Assembly (NCBI GenBank): GCA_900546455.1
Contig: URCS01000008.1
Coordinates: forward strand, 1-45,420
Direction: 5' to 3'
Source of the DNA: an uncultured Collinsella sp.
GTDB lineage: Bacteria; Actinomycetota; Coriobacteriia; Coriobacteriales; Coriobacteriaceae
DNA length: 45,420 nt
Made by a program: the position numbers and the translations under genes. Under the pieces are notes generated by a model, which was not told the DNA's origin, did not search any database, and saw only the letters and a list, made by a program, of their open reading frames with translations. Below, in pieces: positions 22,085 through 29,867 of this stretch; position 1 is the stretch's first letter, and each line of letters opens with the position of its first letter.

Positions 22085-23536
22085 GTGGCGGGCTGGAATC
22101 TAACCGGCAATGCCGTTTCCGCCGAGTTCGACGGTTCGGACGATCAGGAGCGCAAGGAGCTCAGCGTGAGCCAGGCGGTGGAGATCGCCGCCGGCGCGCT
22201 CGATGCCATTCCGCAGCTGAGCGTTTTGGGCGAGGTCACGGGTTTTCGTGGTCCCAACGCCCGAAGCGGCCACTGCTACTTTCAGATCAAGGACGACTCG
22301 GCGGCCGTCGACTGCATCATCTGGAAGGGCGCCTATCTCAAGCGCACGTTCGATCTGCGCGACGGCATGCAGGTGAGCTTTAAGGGCAGCTTCAATCTCT
22401 ATAAGGCCACGGGCCGCATGAGCTTTGTCGCTCGCTCGTTTTCGCTGGCGGGGGAGGGTCTGCTGCGTCAACAAGTGGCGCAACTGGCCGAAAAGCTACG
22501 CCGCGAGGGCCTGATGGACGAAGCGCGTAAGCGCCGCATCCCGGTGTTTTGCTCCCGCGTGGCGGTCGTTACCTCGCTTTCGGGTGCCGTAATCGACGAC
22601 GTCAAGCGCACATTGCGTCGTCGCAACCCGCTCGTCGAGCTCGTCTGCGTGGGCGCTAAGGTTCAAGGCGAGGGTGCGCCGGCCGAGCTTATTGAGGGCC
22701 TGCGCCGTGCCGCCGCCATCACGCCAGCGCCCGACTGCATCTTGCTGGTGCGCGGCGGCGGCTCCTTCGAGGACCTCATGACCTTCAACGACGAGGAGCT
22801 TGCCCGTGCGGTGGCGGCTTGTCCTGTGCCCGTGGTGACCGGCATTGGCCATGAGCCCGATACCTCGATTTGCGACATGGTGAGCGACCGCCGCGCCTCC
22901 ACGCCCACGGCGGCGGCAGAATCGGTGGCGCCGGCTATGACGGAGTTGGCCGATGTGCTCGAGGCGCGCCATCAGCGTCTGGGTGCCGCGATGGCATCGA
23001 TGATTGGGTCGAATCAGGTTGATCTGGAGATGCTCGACCAGCGCGGTCGCCGCGCCTGGGATACCTATACGGCCCGCTTGGGCGATGCGCTCGATGCGGC
23101 TGCGTGCCGCCCGTGCCTCAACGACCCAACGTTTATGGTCGAGCGTCGCGAGTCTGAGCTTGCCCTGACGGCCGATCGCCTGTCGGGCGCCATAGTACGC
23201 TCGGTCGGGACATTCCGCTCCAACTTTGAGCGCCTGCCCGAGCGTCTGGTTGCAAGCACCTCGGGGCTCGATGGCAAGCGCCATGCGCTCGCGCTTGCGA
23301 GTTCCCGTCTGGAGCATCAGGGGCGCACGATGCTCAACAAGCCCGCGTCCGACCTGGGCCGTGCGGCAGCCTCGCTAGATGCCCTGTCGCCGCTCAAGGT
23401 GCTTGCCCGTGGTTATTCCATCGCGTACAGCGATGATGGGGTGGCCACGAGCGCCAAGACCTTTAAGGCCGGTGACGCCATCCGCGTGCGCATGGCAGAC
23501 GGCAACGTGACGGCAACGGTCGATACGGTCGAGTAG
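22085..23536 (+). CDS. xseA: Exodeoxyribonuclease VII large subunit
   Basis: 483 aa. An N-terminal OB-fold (about 20-115: LSVLGEVTGFRG, SGHCYFQIKDD, AAVDCIIWKG) is followed by the catalytic domain with RRIPVFCSRVAVVTSLSGAVIDD, VRGGGSFEDLMTFNDEELARA and TGIGHEPDTSICDMVSDRRASTPTAAAE in part, then a long coiled coil and C-terminal KVLARGYSIAY. It degrades single-stranded DNA to oligonucleotides in a complex with XseB. The GTG at 22085 has AAAGGAGG 4 nt upstream; ATGs at 22058 and 22067 in the same frame lack a site. xseB follows after 42 nt. Confidence 0.94.
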   Translation: MAGWNLTGNAVSAEFDGSDDQERKELSVSQAVEIAAGALDAIPQLSVLGEVTGFRGPNARSGHCYFQIKDDSAAVDCIIWKGAYLKRTFDLRDGMQVSFKGSFNLYKATGRMSFVARSFSLAGEGLLRQQVAQLAEKLRREGLMDEARKRRIPVFCSRVAVVTSLSGAVIDDVKRTLRRRNPLVELVCVGAKVQGEGAPAELIEGLRRAAAITPAPDCILLVRGGGSFEDLMTFNDEELARAVAACPVPVVTGIGHEPDTSICDMVSDRRASTPTAAAESVAPAMTELADVLEARHQRLGAAMASMIGSNQVDLEMLDQRGRRAWDTYTARLGDALDAAACRPCLNDPTFMVERRESELALTADRLSGAIVRSVGTFRSNFERLPERLVASTSGLDGKRHALALASSRLEHQGRTMLNKPASDLGRAAASLDALSPLKVLARGYSIAYSDDGVATSAKTFKAGDAIRVRMADGNVTATVDTVE

Positions 23537-23578
23537 GCCGCGTTTCATAGCGATAAACCTTTAGGAAAGGAAACAGAT

Positions 23579-23845
23579 ATGGCAGAGAAAACCCCGGTCG
23601 AGCAGCTTACGTACAAGCAGGCTTCGCAGGAGTTGGAGCTCATCATCCGCAGCTTGGAGTCGGGCGATATGGAGCTCGAGGAGTCGCTCGAGAGCTATAC
23701 CCGCGGCGTCGAGCTCCTCAAGAGCCTGCGCACCCGCCTGTCCGATGCCGAGCAGAAGGTCTCGGTGCTTCTTAAGGACGTCGACGGCAACGACGTGCTC
23801 GCCGACGGCGAAGCCGCCAACACCGACGACAACCTCTCGTTCTAA
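23579..23845 (+). CDS. xseB: Exodeoxyribonuclease VII small subunit
   Basis: 88 aa. The small helical subunit bound by the XseA coiled coil. The pattern QLTYKQASQELELIIRSLES, then D-MELEESLESYTRGVELLK, is diagnostic. Length is typical. AAAGGA lies about 8 nt before the ATG. It directly follows xseA in the same direction. Confidence 0.93.
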   Translation: MAEKTPVEQLTYKQASQELELIIRSLESGDMELEESLESYTRGVELLKSLRTRLSDAEQKVSVLLKDVDGNDVLADGEAANTDDNLSF

Positions 23846-23894
23846 CCATCCCGACCAAATATAATTACCTTGGTCTGTGAGAAAGGAACCAACC

Positions 23895-24230
23895 ATGTGC
23901 GATTGCATCTTCTGCAAAATTGCCAACCACGAGATCCCCTCGACCGTTGTCTATGAGGACGACCAGGTCATCGCCTTCGACGACCTCAATCCCCAGGCGC
24001 CGGTCCATACGCTCGTGATCCCCAAAAAGCACTACAGCGATATCGCCGATAACGTGCCGGCCGAGACCATGGGTGCAATGGCTCACGCCATCCAGGAGGT
24101 CGCTAAGGCCAAGGGCTTGGCGGACGGTTTCCGCGTCATCTCCAACAAGGGCGTCAACGCCGGCCAGACCGTCATGCACTTCCATATGCACGTCCTCGGC
24201 GGCAAAAACCTGGGCGAGAACCTCATCTGA
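23895..24230 (+). CDS. HIT-family (HinT-like) nucleotide hydrolase
   Basis: 111 aa. N-terminal CDCIFCKI carries the zinc-type Cys pair of the HinT/FHIT-like branch, FDDLNPQAPVHTLVIPK is the central strand, and HFHMHVLGG (from residue 95) is the histidine triad with the catalytic middle His. These enzymes hydrolyse AMP-N or AMP-lysyl bonds. The start at 23895 has AAAGGA about 9 nt upstream; a nearby upstream GTG would add six residues. It lies 49 nt after xseB and before the acetate kinase pair, without evident functional link. Confidence 0.92.
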   Translation: MCDCIFCKIANHEIPSTVVYEDDQVIAFDDLNPQAPVHTLVIPKKHYSDIADNVPAETMGAMAHAIQEVAKAKGLADGFRVISNKGVNAGQTVMHFHMHVLGGKNLGENLI

Positions 24231-24290
24231 GGGCGCTTCTTCCTTGCAATGAAACGGAAGCTCAAGCACCGATAACTTATATATCAACGC

Positions 24291-24324
24291 AATAAACCCG
24301 AGCGCGAGGGCGTTTGGGTTTATT
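24291..24324 (+). terminator. Terminator-like hairpin before ackA copy 1
   Basis: AATAAACCC (24291-24299) pairs with GGGTTTATT (24316-24324) around 16 nt. The T-rich 3' arm could act as terminator for the xseA-xseB-HIT transcript. Confidence 0.5.
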
Positions 24325-24377
24325 ATTGAAGCGTATGTAACCTGGCGGCGCCACACCGCCTGTTAGTAGGGAGACAC

Positions 24378-25556
24378 ATGAACGTTCTGGTCGTCAACGC
24401 AGGATCTTCGACCCTTAAGTATCAGGTCATCGATACCAAGTCCCACAAGGTGTCCGCAAAGGGCTCCTGCGAGCGCGTCTGCTTTACCGGCGGTACCTTC
24501 ACCCACGCTGCCAACGGTTCCAAGAAGGTGACCGAGAACATCGAGTTCCCCGACCACAAGGTCGCCATCGAGGTCGTTCTGAAGGACCTCGAGGCCAACG
24601 GCGTCAAGATCGAGGGCATTGGTCACCGTATCGTTCAGGGTGGCTGGTACTTTGGTGATTCCTCCCTCGTCGACGAGGACGTCCTCGCCAAGATCCGCGA
24701 GGTCGCCCCGCTGGCGCCGCTGCACAACAACCCCGAGGCCAACGTTATCGAGTACTGCCTGGAGCAGTATCCCGATCTGCCCAACGTTACGGTCTACGAC
24801 ACCGCTTTCCACTTCAACATGCCCGAGGTCGCCAAGACCTACGCCCTTCCCAAGGATGTTTGCGACAAGCTGCACATCCGTAAGTACGGCGCCCACGGCA
24901 CCAGCTACCGCTACATCTCCAAGAAGGTCGCCGAGATGACCAACGGCGAGGCCCGCAAGGTCGTCGTGTGCCATATCGGCTCCGGCGCTTCCCTGTGCGC
25001 CATCGAGGATGGCAAGTGCATGGACACCACCATGGGTCTCACCCCGCTCGACGGCGTCATGATGGGCACCCGCTGTGGCTCCATCGACCCGGCTACCGTG
25101 TGCTACCTGCAGCGCGAGGGCGGCTACACCTTCGATGAGGTCGATGAGATGATGAACAAGAAGTCCGGCCTTTTGGCCGTGACCGGCGGCAAGACCAACG
25201 ACTGCCGTAACGTCGAGGAGCTCGCCGCTGCTGGTGACCCCGAGGCTCAGCTCGCCTTCGATATGTTCGTCTACAAGATTGCCGCCAAGGCTGCCGAGAT
25301 GGCTACTTCTATGTGCGGTATGGACACGCTCGTCTTCACCGCCGGCATCGGCGAGCACGCTCCGGCTGTCCGCGCTGGCGTGGCCGACCGTCTGGCCTTT
25401 ATGGGCGTCAAGATGGACCATGCCCGTAACGCCCTGCGTGGCGATGGCGCTTGGTGCCTGTCTGCCAAGGATTCCAAGGTCAAGATTTTCGTCATCCCCA
25501 CGGACGAGGAGTTCATGATCGCTTCCGACGTCGAGCGCATCGTCAACGGCAAGTAA
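24378..25556 (+). CDS. ackA: Acetate kinase, copy 1 (divergent active-site motifs)
   Basis: 392 aa. The ASKHA fold with VVNAGSSTLKYQ at the N-terminus, GHRIVQGG, YDTAFHFNMPE (catalytic Asp) and YGAHGTSYRY, where the common HGTSH has Tyr in the last place. The phosphate loop reads CHIGSGASLC where the norm, and copy 2, has H-L-G-N-G. TPLDGVMMGTRCGSIDP and IPTDEEFMIASD (catalytic Glu) are intact. It makes ATP from acetyl phosphate. The two substitutions might alter rate or acyl/phosphoryl specificity. Codon use is strongly biased to C/G endings, which suggests high expression. Copy 2 follows 164 nt later; pta faces the pair. Confidence 0.92.
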   Translation: MNVLVVNAGSSTLKYQVIDTKSHKVSAKGSCERVCFTGGTFTHAANGSKKVTENIEFPDHKVAIEVVLKDLEANGVKIEGIGHRIVQGGWYFGDSSLVDEDVLAKIREVAPLAPLHNNPEANVIEYCLEQYPDLPNVTVYDTAFHFNMPEVAKTYALPKDVCDKLHIRKYGAHGTSYRYISKKVAEMTNGEARKVVVCHIGSGASLCAIEDGKCMDTTMGLTPLDGVMMGTRCGSIDPATVCYLQREGGYTFDEVDEMMNKKSGLLAVTGGKTNDCRNVEELAAAGDPEAQLAFDMFVYKIAAKAAEMATSMCGMDTLVFTAGIGEHAPAVRAGVADRLAFMGVKMDHARNALRGDGAWCLSAKDSKVKIFVIPTDEEFMIASDVERIVNGK

Positions 25557-25568
25557 TTGCAAGAGGGG

Positions 25569-25606
25569 AGGGGCTGGACGACCAAGTGCCGTTCAGCCCC
25601 TCTTTT
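25569..25606 (+). terminator. Terminator after ackA copy 1
   Basis: AGGGGCTG (25569-25576) pairs with CAGCCCCT (25594-25601), followed by CTTTT. It lies 12 nt beyond the stop and implies that the two ackA genes are separate transcription units. Confidence 0.75.
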
Positions 25607-25637
25607 GCGCTCGTTGGGCGATATGCCTGATAGCTAT

Positions 25638-25669
25638 TTATTAAGATGTGATAACTTCTTATTAAAATG
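25638..25669 (+). promoter_or_regulatory. Phased direct repeats upstream of ackA copy 2
   Basis: TTATTAAGATG (25638-25648) and TTATTAAAATG (25659-25669) match in 10 of 11 positions and are 21 bp apart, two helical turns. They lie 50-80 nt upstream of the ackA start in an otherwise GC-rich region. A regulator binding two tandem sites is possible. Confidence 0.4.
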
Positions 25670-25720
25670 CGGTCGCCTTAAGAGGTCTGCGTCGACCGTA
25701 TTGCACTGCAAAGGAGTCTC

Positions 25721-26899
25721 ATGAACGTACTTGTTGTCAACGCCGGCAGCTCAAGCCTTAAATATCAGCTTCTGGATACCGATACCCGCGAGGTTTTCGC
25801 CAAGGGCAACTGCGAGCGTATCGGCTCGGACATGGGTATCTTTGGTCATTCCGAGAACGGTGGCGCCAAGCAGACCGAGGAGGTTCCCTTCCCCGATCAT
25901 CGCTCTGCTATCGCTTGCGTGCTCGAGGAGCTCGAGAAGACCGACTTTACGATCGATGGCATTGGGCATCGTATCGTTCAGGGCGGCTGGCACTTCGATG
26001 ATTCCGCAGTTGTCGACGACGAGGTTATGGCCAAGATTCTTGAGGTGGCACCGCTTGCTCCGCTGCACAACTACGGCGAGGCCGCAGCGATTGAGTATTG
26101 CCGTGAGAAGTATCCGGAGCTGCCCAACGTGGCGGTCTTCGACACCTCGTTCCACATGACCATGCCCGAGGTTGCCTACACTTACGCCCTGCCCAAGGAC
26201 GTGTGCGACAAGTATCATGTGCGCAAATATGGCGCCCACGGAACGAGTCATCGTTACGAGTGGATGATGGCCAAGGAGATCCTGGGCTCGCGCTGCCACC
26301 GTCTGCTTTCGTGCCATTTGGGTAACGGTGCTTCGCTCGCTGCTATCGAGGACGGCGTGTGCCGCGACACCACGATGGGCCTCACGCCGCTCGACGGCCT
26401 GATGATGGGCACTCGCTGTGGTTCCATTGACCCGGCCACCGTGTGCTACCTCCAGCGCGAGGGAGGCTACAGCTATCAGGAAGTTGATGACATGATGAAC
26501 AAGCAGTCTGGTCTGCTTGCCATCTCGGGCATCTCCAACGACGCCCGCGACATCCGTACACGCGCCTCCGAGGGCGACGAGCGCTGCCTGCTCGCCTTCG
26601 ATATGTTCGCCTACAAGGCCATGCAGCAGGCCGGCTCCATGATCGCTTCCATGGCGGGCGTGGACACCATCACCTTTACCGCCGGCATCGGCGAGAACGA
26701 CTGGTCGATCCGCAAGGCCTTCTGCGACTGCTTTGAGTGGCTGGGCGTACGCATCGACAACAACAAGAACCGCGAGGCCGTGGGCAACGGCCCGCAGGTC
26801 ATCAGCGCCGCCGGTTCCGCCGTCACGGTCATGGTCATCCCCACCGACGAGGAATACATGATCGCCCACGACGTCGAGCGTCTGACCAAGAACAACTAA
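25721..26899 (+). CDS. ackA: Acetate kinase, copy 2 (canonical motifs)
   Basis: 392 aa, the same length as copy 1 and clearly its paralogue, but differing throughout. Motifs are canonical: VVNAGSSSLKYQ, GHRIVQGG, FDTSFHMTMPE, YGAHGTSHRY, CHLGNGASLAA, TPLDGLMMGTRCGSIDP and IPTDEEYMIAHD. It has less extreme codon bias than copy 1. AAAGGAG lies 6 nt before the ATG. Its own promoter zone carries phased repeats, so expression probably differs from copy 1. Confidence 0.93.
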   Translation: MNVLVVNAGSSSLKYQLLDTDTREVFAKGNCERIGSDMGIFGHSENGGAKQTEEVPFPDHRSAIACVLEELEKTDFTIDGIGHRIVQGGWHFDDSAVVDDEVMAKILEVAPLAPLHNYGEAAAIEYCREKYPELPNVAVFDTSFHMTMPEVAYTYALPKDVCDKYHVRKYGAHGTSHRYEWMMAKEILGSRCHRLLSCHLGNGASLAAIEDGVCRDTTMGLTPLDGLMMGTRCGSIDPATVCYLQREGGYSYQEVDDMMNKQSGLLAISGISNDARDIRTRASEGDERCLLAFDMFAYKAMQQAGSMIASMAGVDTITFTAGIGENDWSIRKAFCDCFEWLGVRIDNNKNREAVGNGPQVISAAGSAVTVMVIPTDEEYMIAHDVERLTKNN

Positions 26900-26921
26900 C
26901 GCACGCATTTGCAAGTAAACG

Positions 26922-26958
26922 AAAGGCCTCCAGAGCAACAGCTCCGGAGGCCTTTTTT
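26922..26958 (+). terminator. Terminator after ackA copy 2
   Basis: AAAGGCCTCC (26922-26931) pairs with GGAGGCCTTT (26946-26955), with an inner GAGC/GCTC extension, followed by TTTTTT. It lies 22 nt beyond the stop. Confidence 0.9.
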
Positions 26959-27307
26959 ACTAGCAGGCGGACGGCGGAAACCCCATCCCATTTCGAGCGC
27001 AAATACTGGGACACGCTTTCCGGTTGAGGCACGTTGCGGAAAGTGCGACCCACAATAAAGCATAATTCCGTCCCACGGTTTCCCAAACAGGCCCCAAGCG
27101 GAAGCTGCATCCCACAATCCGCCTTCAAACCGGGACACACTTTCCGGTGGGCCAGACATCAGACCGCAGCCAACATTTCGGTCCCAAAGTGACCATATCT
27201 GCATCGTTTGACCCTCCAGCAACGGCACTCATCCATTCAGTTTTTCAGCGCCAGCTCGTAGCCAAGCCGCCGTCCACCCCAGATACCCTGATTGCTACGT
27301 GGCGGTA
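26959..27307. other. Non-coding stretch with degenerate short repeats
   Basis: No reading frame here looks coding. GGGACACGCTTTCCGGT (27008-27024) recurs as GGGACACACTTTCCGGT (27132-27148), 16 of 17 identical, and related pieces (CCCACAAT at 27050 and 27113; ATCCCA at about 26985 and 27110) lie between. It looks like a decayed array of about 120-nt units, origin unknown. Confidence 0.4.
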
Positions 27308-27438
27308 GAAGGCCGTACGGGCTAACCCCTGAAAACACTCCGCAGACCAGAAACGCCCCCGTTCGTAGCTCCGAAGGAGCAGAACGGGGGCGTTTCATTG
27401 GTCGAGGACGTTTTCAGGGGTTAGCCCGTACGGCCTTC
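27308..27438. repeat. Large nested palindrome between convergent ackA and pta
   Basis: Perfect 29-nt outer arms (27308-27336 and 27410-27438) begin GAAGGCCGTACGGGC and end GGGGTTAGCCCGTACGGCC in the other arm. Inside are GAAACGCCCCCGTTC (27350-27364) / GAACGGGGGCGTTTC (27382-27396) and GCTCC/GGAGC at the tip. The element ends 14 nt before the pta stop. It could serve as a double terminator, a cruciform site or a mobile palindrome. Confidence 0.7.
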
Positions 27439-27452
27439 GGGCGATGCGTACG

Positions 27453-28433
27453 CTACTCAGCCATCTGAGCCTGGACGGCGGTGATGGCTACGACACCCAC
27501 GATGTCGTCGGCAGAGCAGCCGCGCGAAAGGTCGTTGACCGGCTTGGCGATGCCCTGCAGGATGGGGCCGTAAGCGTCGGCGCCGGCGAAGCGCTGGACC
27601 AGCTTGTAGCCGATGTTGCCGGCCTCGAGATCGGGGAACACAAGCACGTTGGCCTTGCCGGCAACGGAGGAGCCGGGGGCCTTGAGCTGGGCGACGGTGG
27701 GAACGATGGCGGCGTCGAGCTGCAGGTCGCCATCGATGGCGAGCTCGGGAGCCTTCTCCTTGCAGAACTTAACGGCCTCCTGGACCTTCTTGGCGACCTC
27801 GCCGCCGGCGGAGCCCATGGTGGAGTAGGAGAGCATGGCCACGTGCGGCTCGACGCTGCCCATAAAGGTGGACCAGGAGTGAGCGGAGGCGATGGCGATC
27901 TCGGAGAGCTCGTCGGAGGACGGGTTGATGTTGAGGCCGCAGTCGGCGAAGATCAGCGTACCGTCGGTGCCGAACTGCGGGGTGTCGGTGCACATCACGA
28001 AGAAGGCCGAGACCAGCTTGGTACCCGGGGCGGTCTTAAGGATCTGCAGCGCGGGGCGCAGGGTGTCGGCGGTGGAGTGGCAGGCGCCGGAGACCAGGCC
28101 GTCGGCGTCACCCATCTTGACCATCATGGTGCCAAAGTAGGTGGCGTCCATCACCTGGGCGCGAGCCTGCTCGATGGTGACGCCCTTCTTGGCGCGGAGC
28201 TCGGCAAACTTCTGCGCGTACTCCTCGTGCTTCTCGGCATTGCGCGGATCGATGACGGTGGCGCCGGGAACGTTGATCTCGTCGGGGTTGCCCAGGATGA
28301 CGATCTTTGCCAGGCCCTCCTCGATGATCTTGGTGGCCGCGACGATGGTGCGCGGATCCTCGCCCTCGGGCAGGACGATCGTCTTAAGGTCGGCCTTGGC
28401 GGCAGACTTCATACGGTTAAGGAAATCGCTCAT
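27453..28433 (-). CDS. pta: Phosphate acetyltransferase
   Basis: 326 aa, the short form without the N-terminal regulatory domain. It interconverts acetyl-CoA and acetyl phosphate, the substrate of the two ackA products. It begins FLNRMKSAAKADLKTIVLPEG, with the family blocks GMADGLVSGA-type (here GDADGLVSGACHSTADT), FADCGLN and VAMLSYSTMGSAGG, DGDLQLDAAIVP, and LVFPDLEAGNIGYKLVQRFAGA near the end. AAGGAG lies 5 nt before the ATG. It faces ackA across a large palindrome. Confidence 0.94.
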   Translation of the reverse strand: MSDFLNRMKSAAKADLKTIVLPEGEDPRTIVAATKIIEEGLAKIVILGNPDEINVPGATVIDPRNAEKHEEYAQKFAELRAKKGVTIEQARAQVMDATYFGTMMVKMGDADGLVSGACHSTADTLRPALQILKTAPGTKLVSAFFVMCTDTPQFGTDGTLIFADCGLNINPSSDELSEIAIASAHSWSTFMGSVEPHVAMLSYSTMGSAGGEVAKKVQEAVKFCKEKAPELAIDGDLQLDAAIVPTVAQLKAPGSSVAGKANVLVFPDLEAGNIGYKLVQRFAGADAYGPILQGIAKPVNDLSRGCSADDIVGVVAITAVQAQMAE

Positions 28434-28485
28434 GTTACTCCTTACAAGCGTTTCACTAAGCTCCAGGCGCCCGGCTGTTCACGAA

Positions 28486-28508
28486 TAAACCCGCTGCTAG
28501 CGGGTTTA
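28486..28508 (-). promoter_or_regulatory. Perfect hairpin in the pta upstream region
   Basis: TAAACCCGCT (28486-28495) and AGCGGGTTTA (28499-28508) form a 10-bp stem with a 3-nt loop, about 55 nt upstream of the pta ATG. It could be an operator or an mRNA leader structure. It is not followed by a T-run on the minus strand. Confidence 0.4.
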
Positions 28509-28580
28509 CCTTTCAATTATGTACGCCGCGGTGCTTGAGCTTTCCTTGTGTGGCAAGCTCATTATAGGACGCATTAGCGC

Positions 28581-28586
28581 TATAAT
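28581..28586 (+). promoter_or_regulatory. Candidate -10 for the glf-glycosyltransferase operon
   Basis: A consensus TATAAT lies 78 nt upstream of glf in an AT-richer patch and is flanked by AGCG/CGCT. No good -35 at 17 nt was found. Confidence 0.35.
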
Positions 28587-28664
28587 CGCTCTGATAAATA
28601 TGTCTCGAAGAATGTTCGAGAAAAGCCCAGCTAACGAGCCCGTGGCTTTTGACAAGGAGTATCG

Positions 28665-29867
28665 ATGCAGATTACCTCAGGCCTGCCTGAAGGCTTTAAC
28701 GCCGGCGCGTACGACATGATTGTCGTCGGTGCTGGATATGCCGGTGCCGTTTGCGCCCGCCGTCTTGCCGAGACCATCGGCTATCGTGTTGCCGTTTTGG
28801 AGCGCCGTAGCCACATTGCGGGCAATGCCTATGACTGCACTGACGAGGCCGGAATCCTGATCCACGAGTACGGTCCGCATATCTATCACACCTTTAACGA
28901 GCGCGTGCACAATTTCCTGTCGCGCTTTACCAAGTGGACGGATTATCAGCACAAGGTGCTCGCCAACATCAACGGCACCCTTATGCCCGTGCCCTTCAAC
29001 CACGCGAGTCTCAAGCTCGCCTTTGGTGACGAGCGCGGCGAGGAGCTGTATCAGAAGCTCGTGGAGACCTTTGGCAAGGATGTCAAGGTGCCCATTATGG
29101 AGCTGCGTAAGAAGAACGACCCCGACTTGGCCGAGGTCGCTGATTACGTCTACGAGAACGTCTTTTTGCATTACACCATGAAGCAGTGGGGCCAGACGCC
29201 CGACCAGATTGATCCCTCGATCACCGGCCGTGTTCCCGTCTTTGTGGGCGATGATGACCGCTACTTCCCGCAGGCTCCCTTCCAGGGCATGCCGCAGGAC
29301 GGCTATACCGCGCTGTTTGAGCATATGCTCGACCACGATCTGATTGATGTGTTCTGCGACGTGGACGCCCGCGACCTCTTCGAGATCGACGAGACCACCG
29401 TCAAGATCGACGGTAAGGTCTATGGCGGCGAGATCGTCTACACCGGTCCGCTCGACGAGCTGTTCAATCTCGACCTGGGCGCCCTGCCGTACCGTACGCT
29501 CGACATGAAGTTCGAGACGCTCGATATGGATCAGTTCCAGCCCGTGGGCACCGTCAACTACACCACGAGCGAGGATTACACGCGCATCACTGAGTTCAAG
29601 AATATGACTGGCCAGGTCCTGCCCGGCAAGACCACCATCATGAAGGAATACTCCAAGGCCTATACGCCCGGCTCGGGTGAGACGCCGTACTACGCCATTC
29701 TTGAGCCCGAGAACCGTGAGCTCTATGAGCGCTATCTTGAGCGCGTCCAGAACCTGACGAACTTCCACCCGGTGGGTCGTCTGGCCGAGTATCGTTACTA
29801 CGATATGGACGCTGTGACCAATTCCGCCCTCGATCTTTCGGATGAGATTATCGCCTGCCATGCATAA
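28665..29867 (+). CDS. glf: UDP-galactopyranose mutase
   Basis: 400 aa. A flavoenzyme that converts UDP-galactopyranose to UDP-galactofuranose for cell-surface glycans. The N-terminal FAD motif VGAGYAGAVCARRLAE (from residue 21), ERRSHIAGNAYD, HEYGPHIYHT, the central MKQWGQTPDQIDPSITGRVPV outline, and the C-terminal TEFKNMTGQ, YPI-region equivalent TPYYAI and GRLAEYRYYDMD with the Tyr cluster are all present. GAAGGAG-like AAGGAG precedes the ATG. The GT2 gene overlaps its stop by 8 nt, so the pair is one operon for galactofuranose-containing polymer. Confidence 0.94.
   Translation: MQITSGLPEGFNAGAYDMIVVGAGYAGAVCARRLAETIGYRVAVLERRSHIAGNAYDCTDEAGILIHEYGPHIYHTFNERVHNFLSRFTKWTDYQHKVLANINGTLMPVPFNHASLKLAFGDERGEELYQKLVETFGKDVKVPIMELRKKNDPDLAEVADYVYENVFLHYTMKQWGQTPDQIDPSITGRVPVFVGDDDRYFPQAPFQGMPQDGYTALFEHMLDHDLIDVFCDVDARDLFEIDETTVKIDGKVYGGEIVYTGPLDELFNLDLGALPYRTLDMKFETLDMDQFQPVGTVNYTTSEDYTRITEFKNMTGQVLPGKTTIMKEYSKAYTPGSGETPYYAILEPENRELYERYLERVQNLTNFHPVGRLAEYRYYDMDAVTNSALDLSDEIIACHA

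Noticed and set aside
26959..27307. CRISPR array
   Set aside because: Repeats are degenerate, irregularly spaced and not separated by unique spacers of constant length, and no cas gene is present.
27444..28538. Long open frames antisense to pta, ackA, arcA, glf and ecfA
   Set aside because: They mirror highly biased codons of the real genes, have low-complexity Gly/Val/Ala/Asp composition, lack ribosome sites and match no family.
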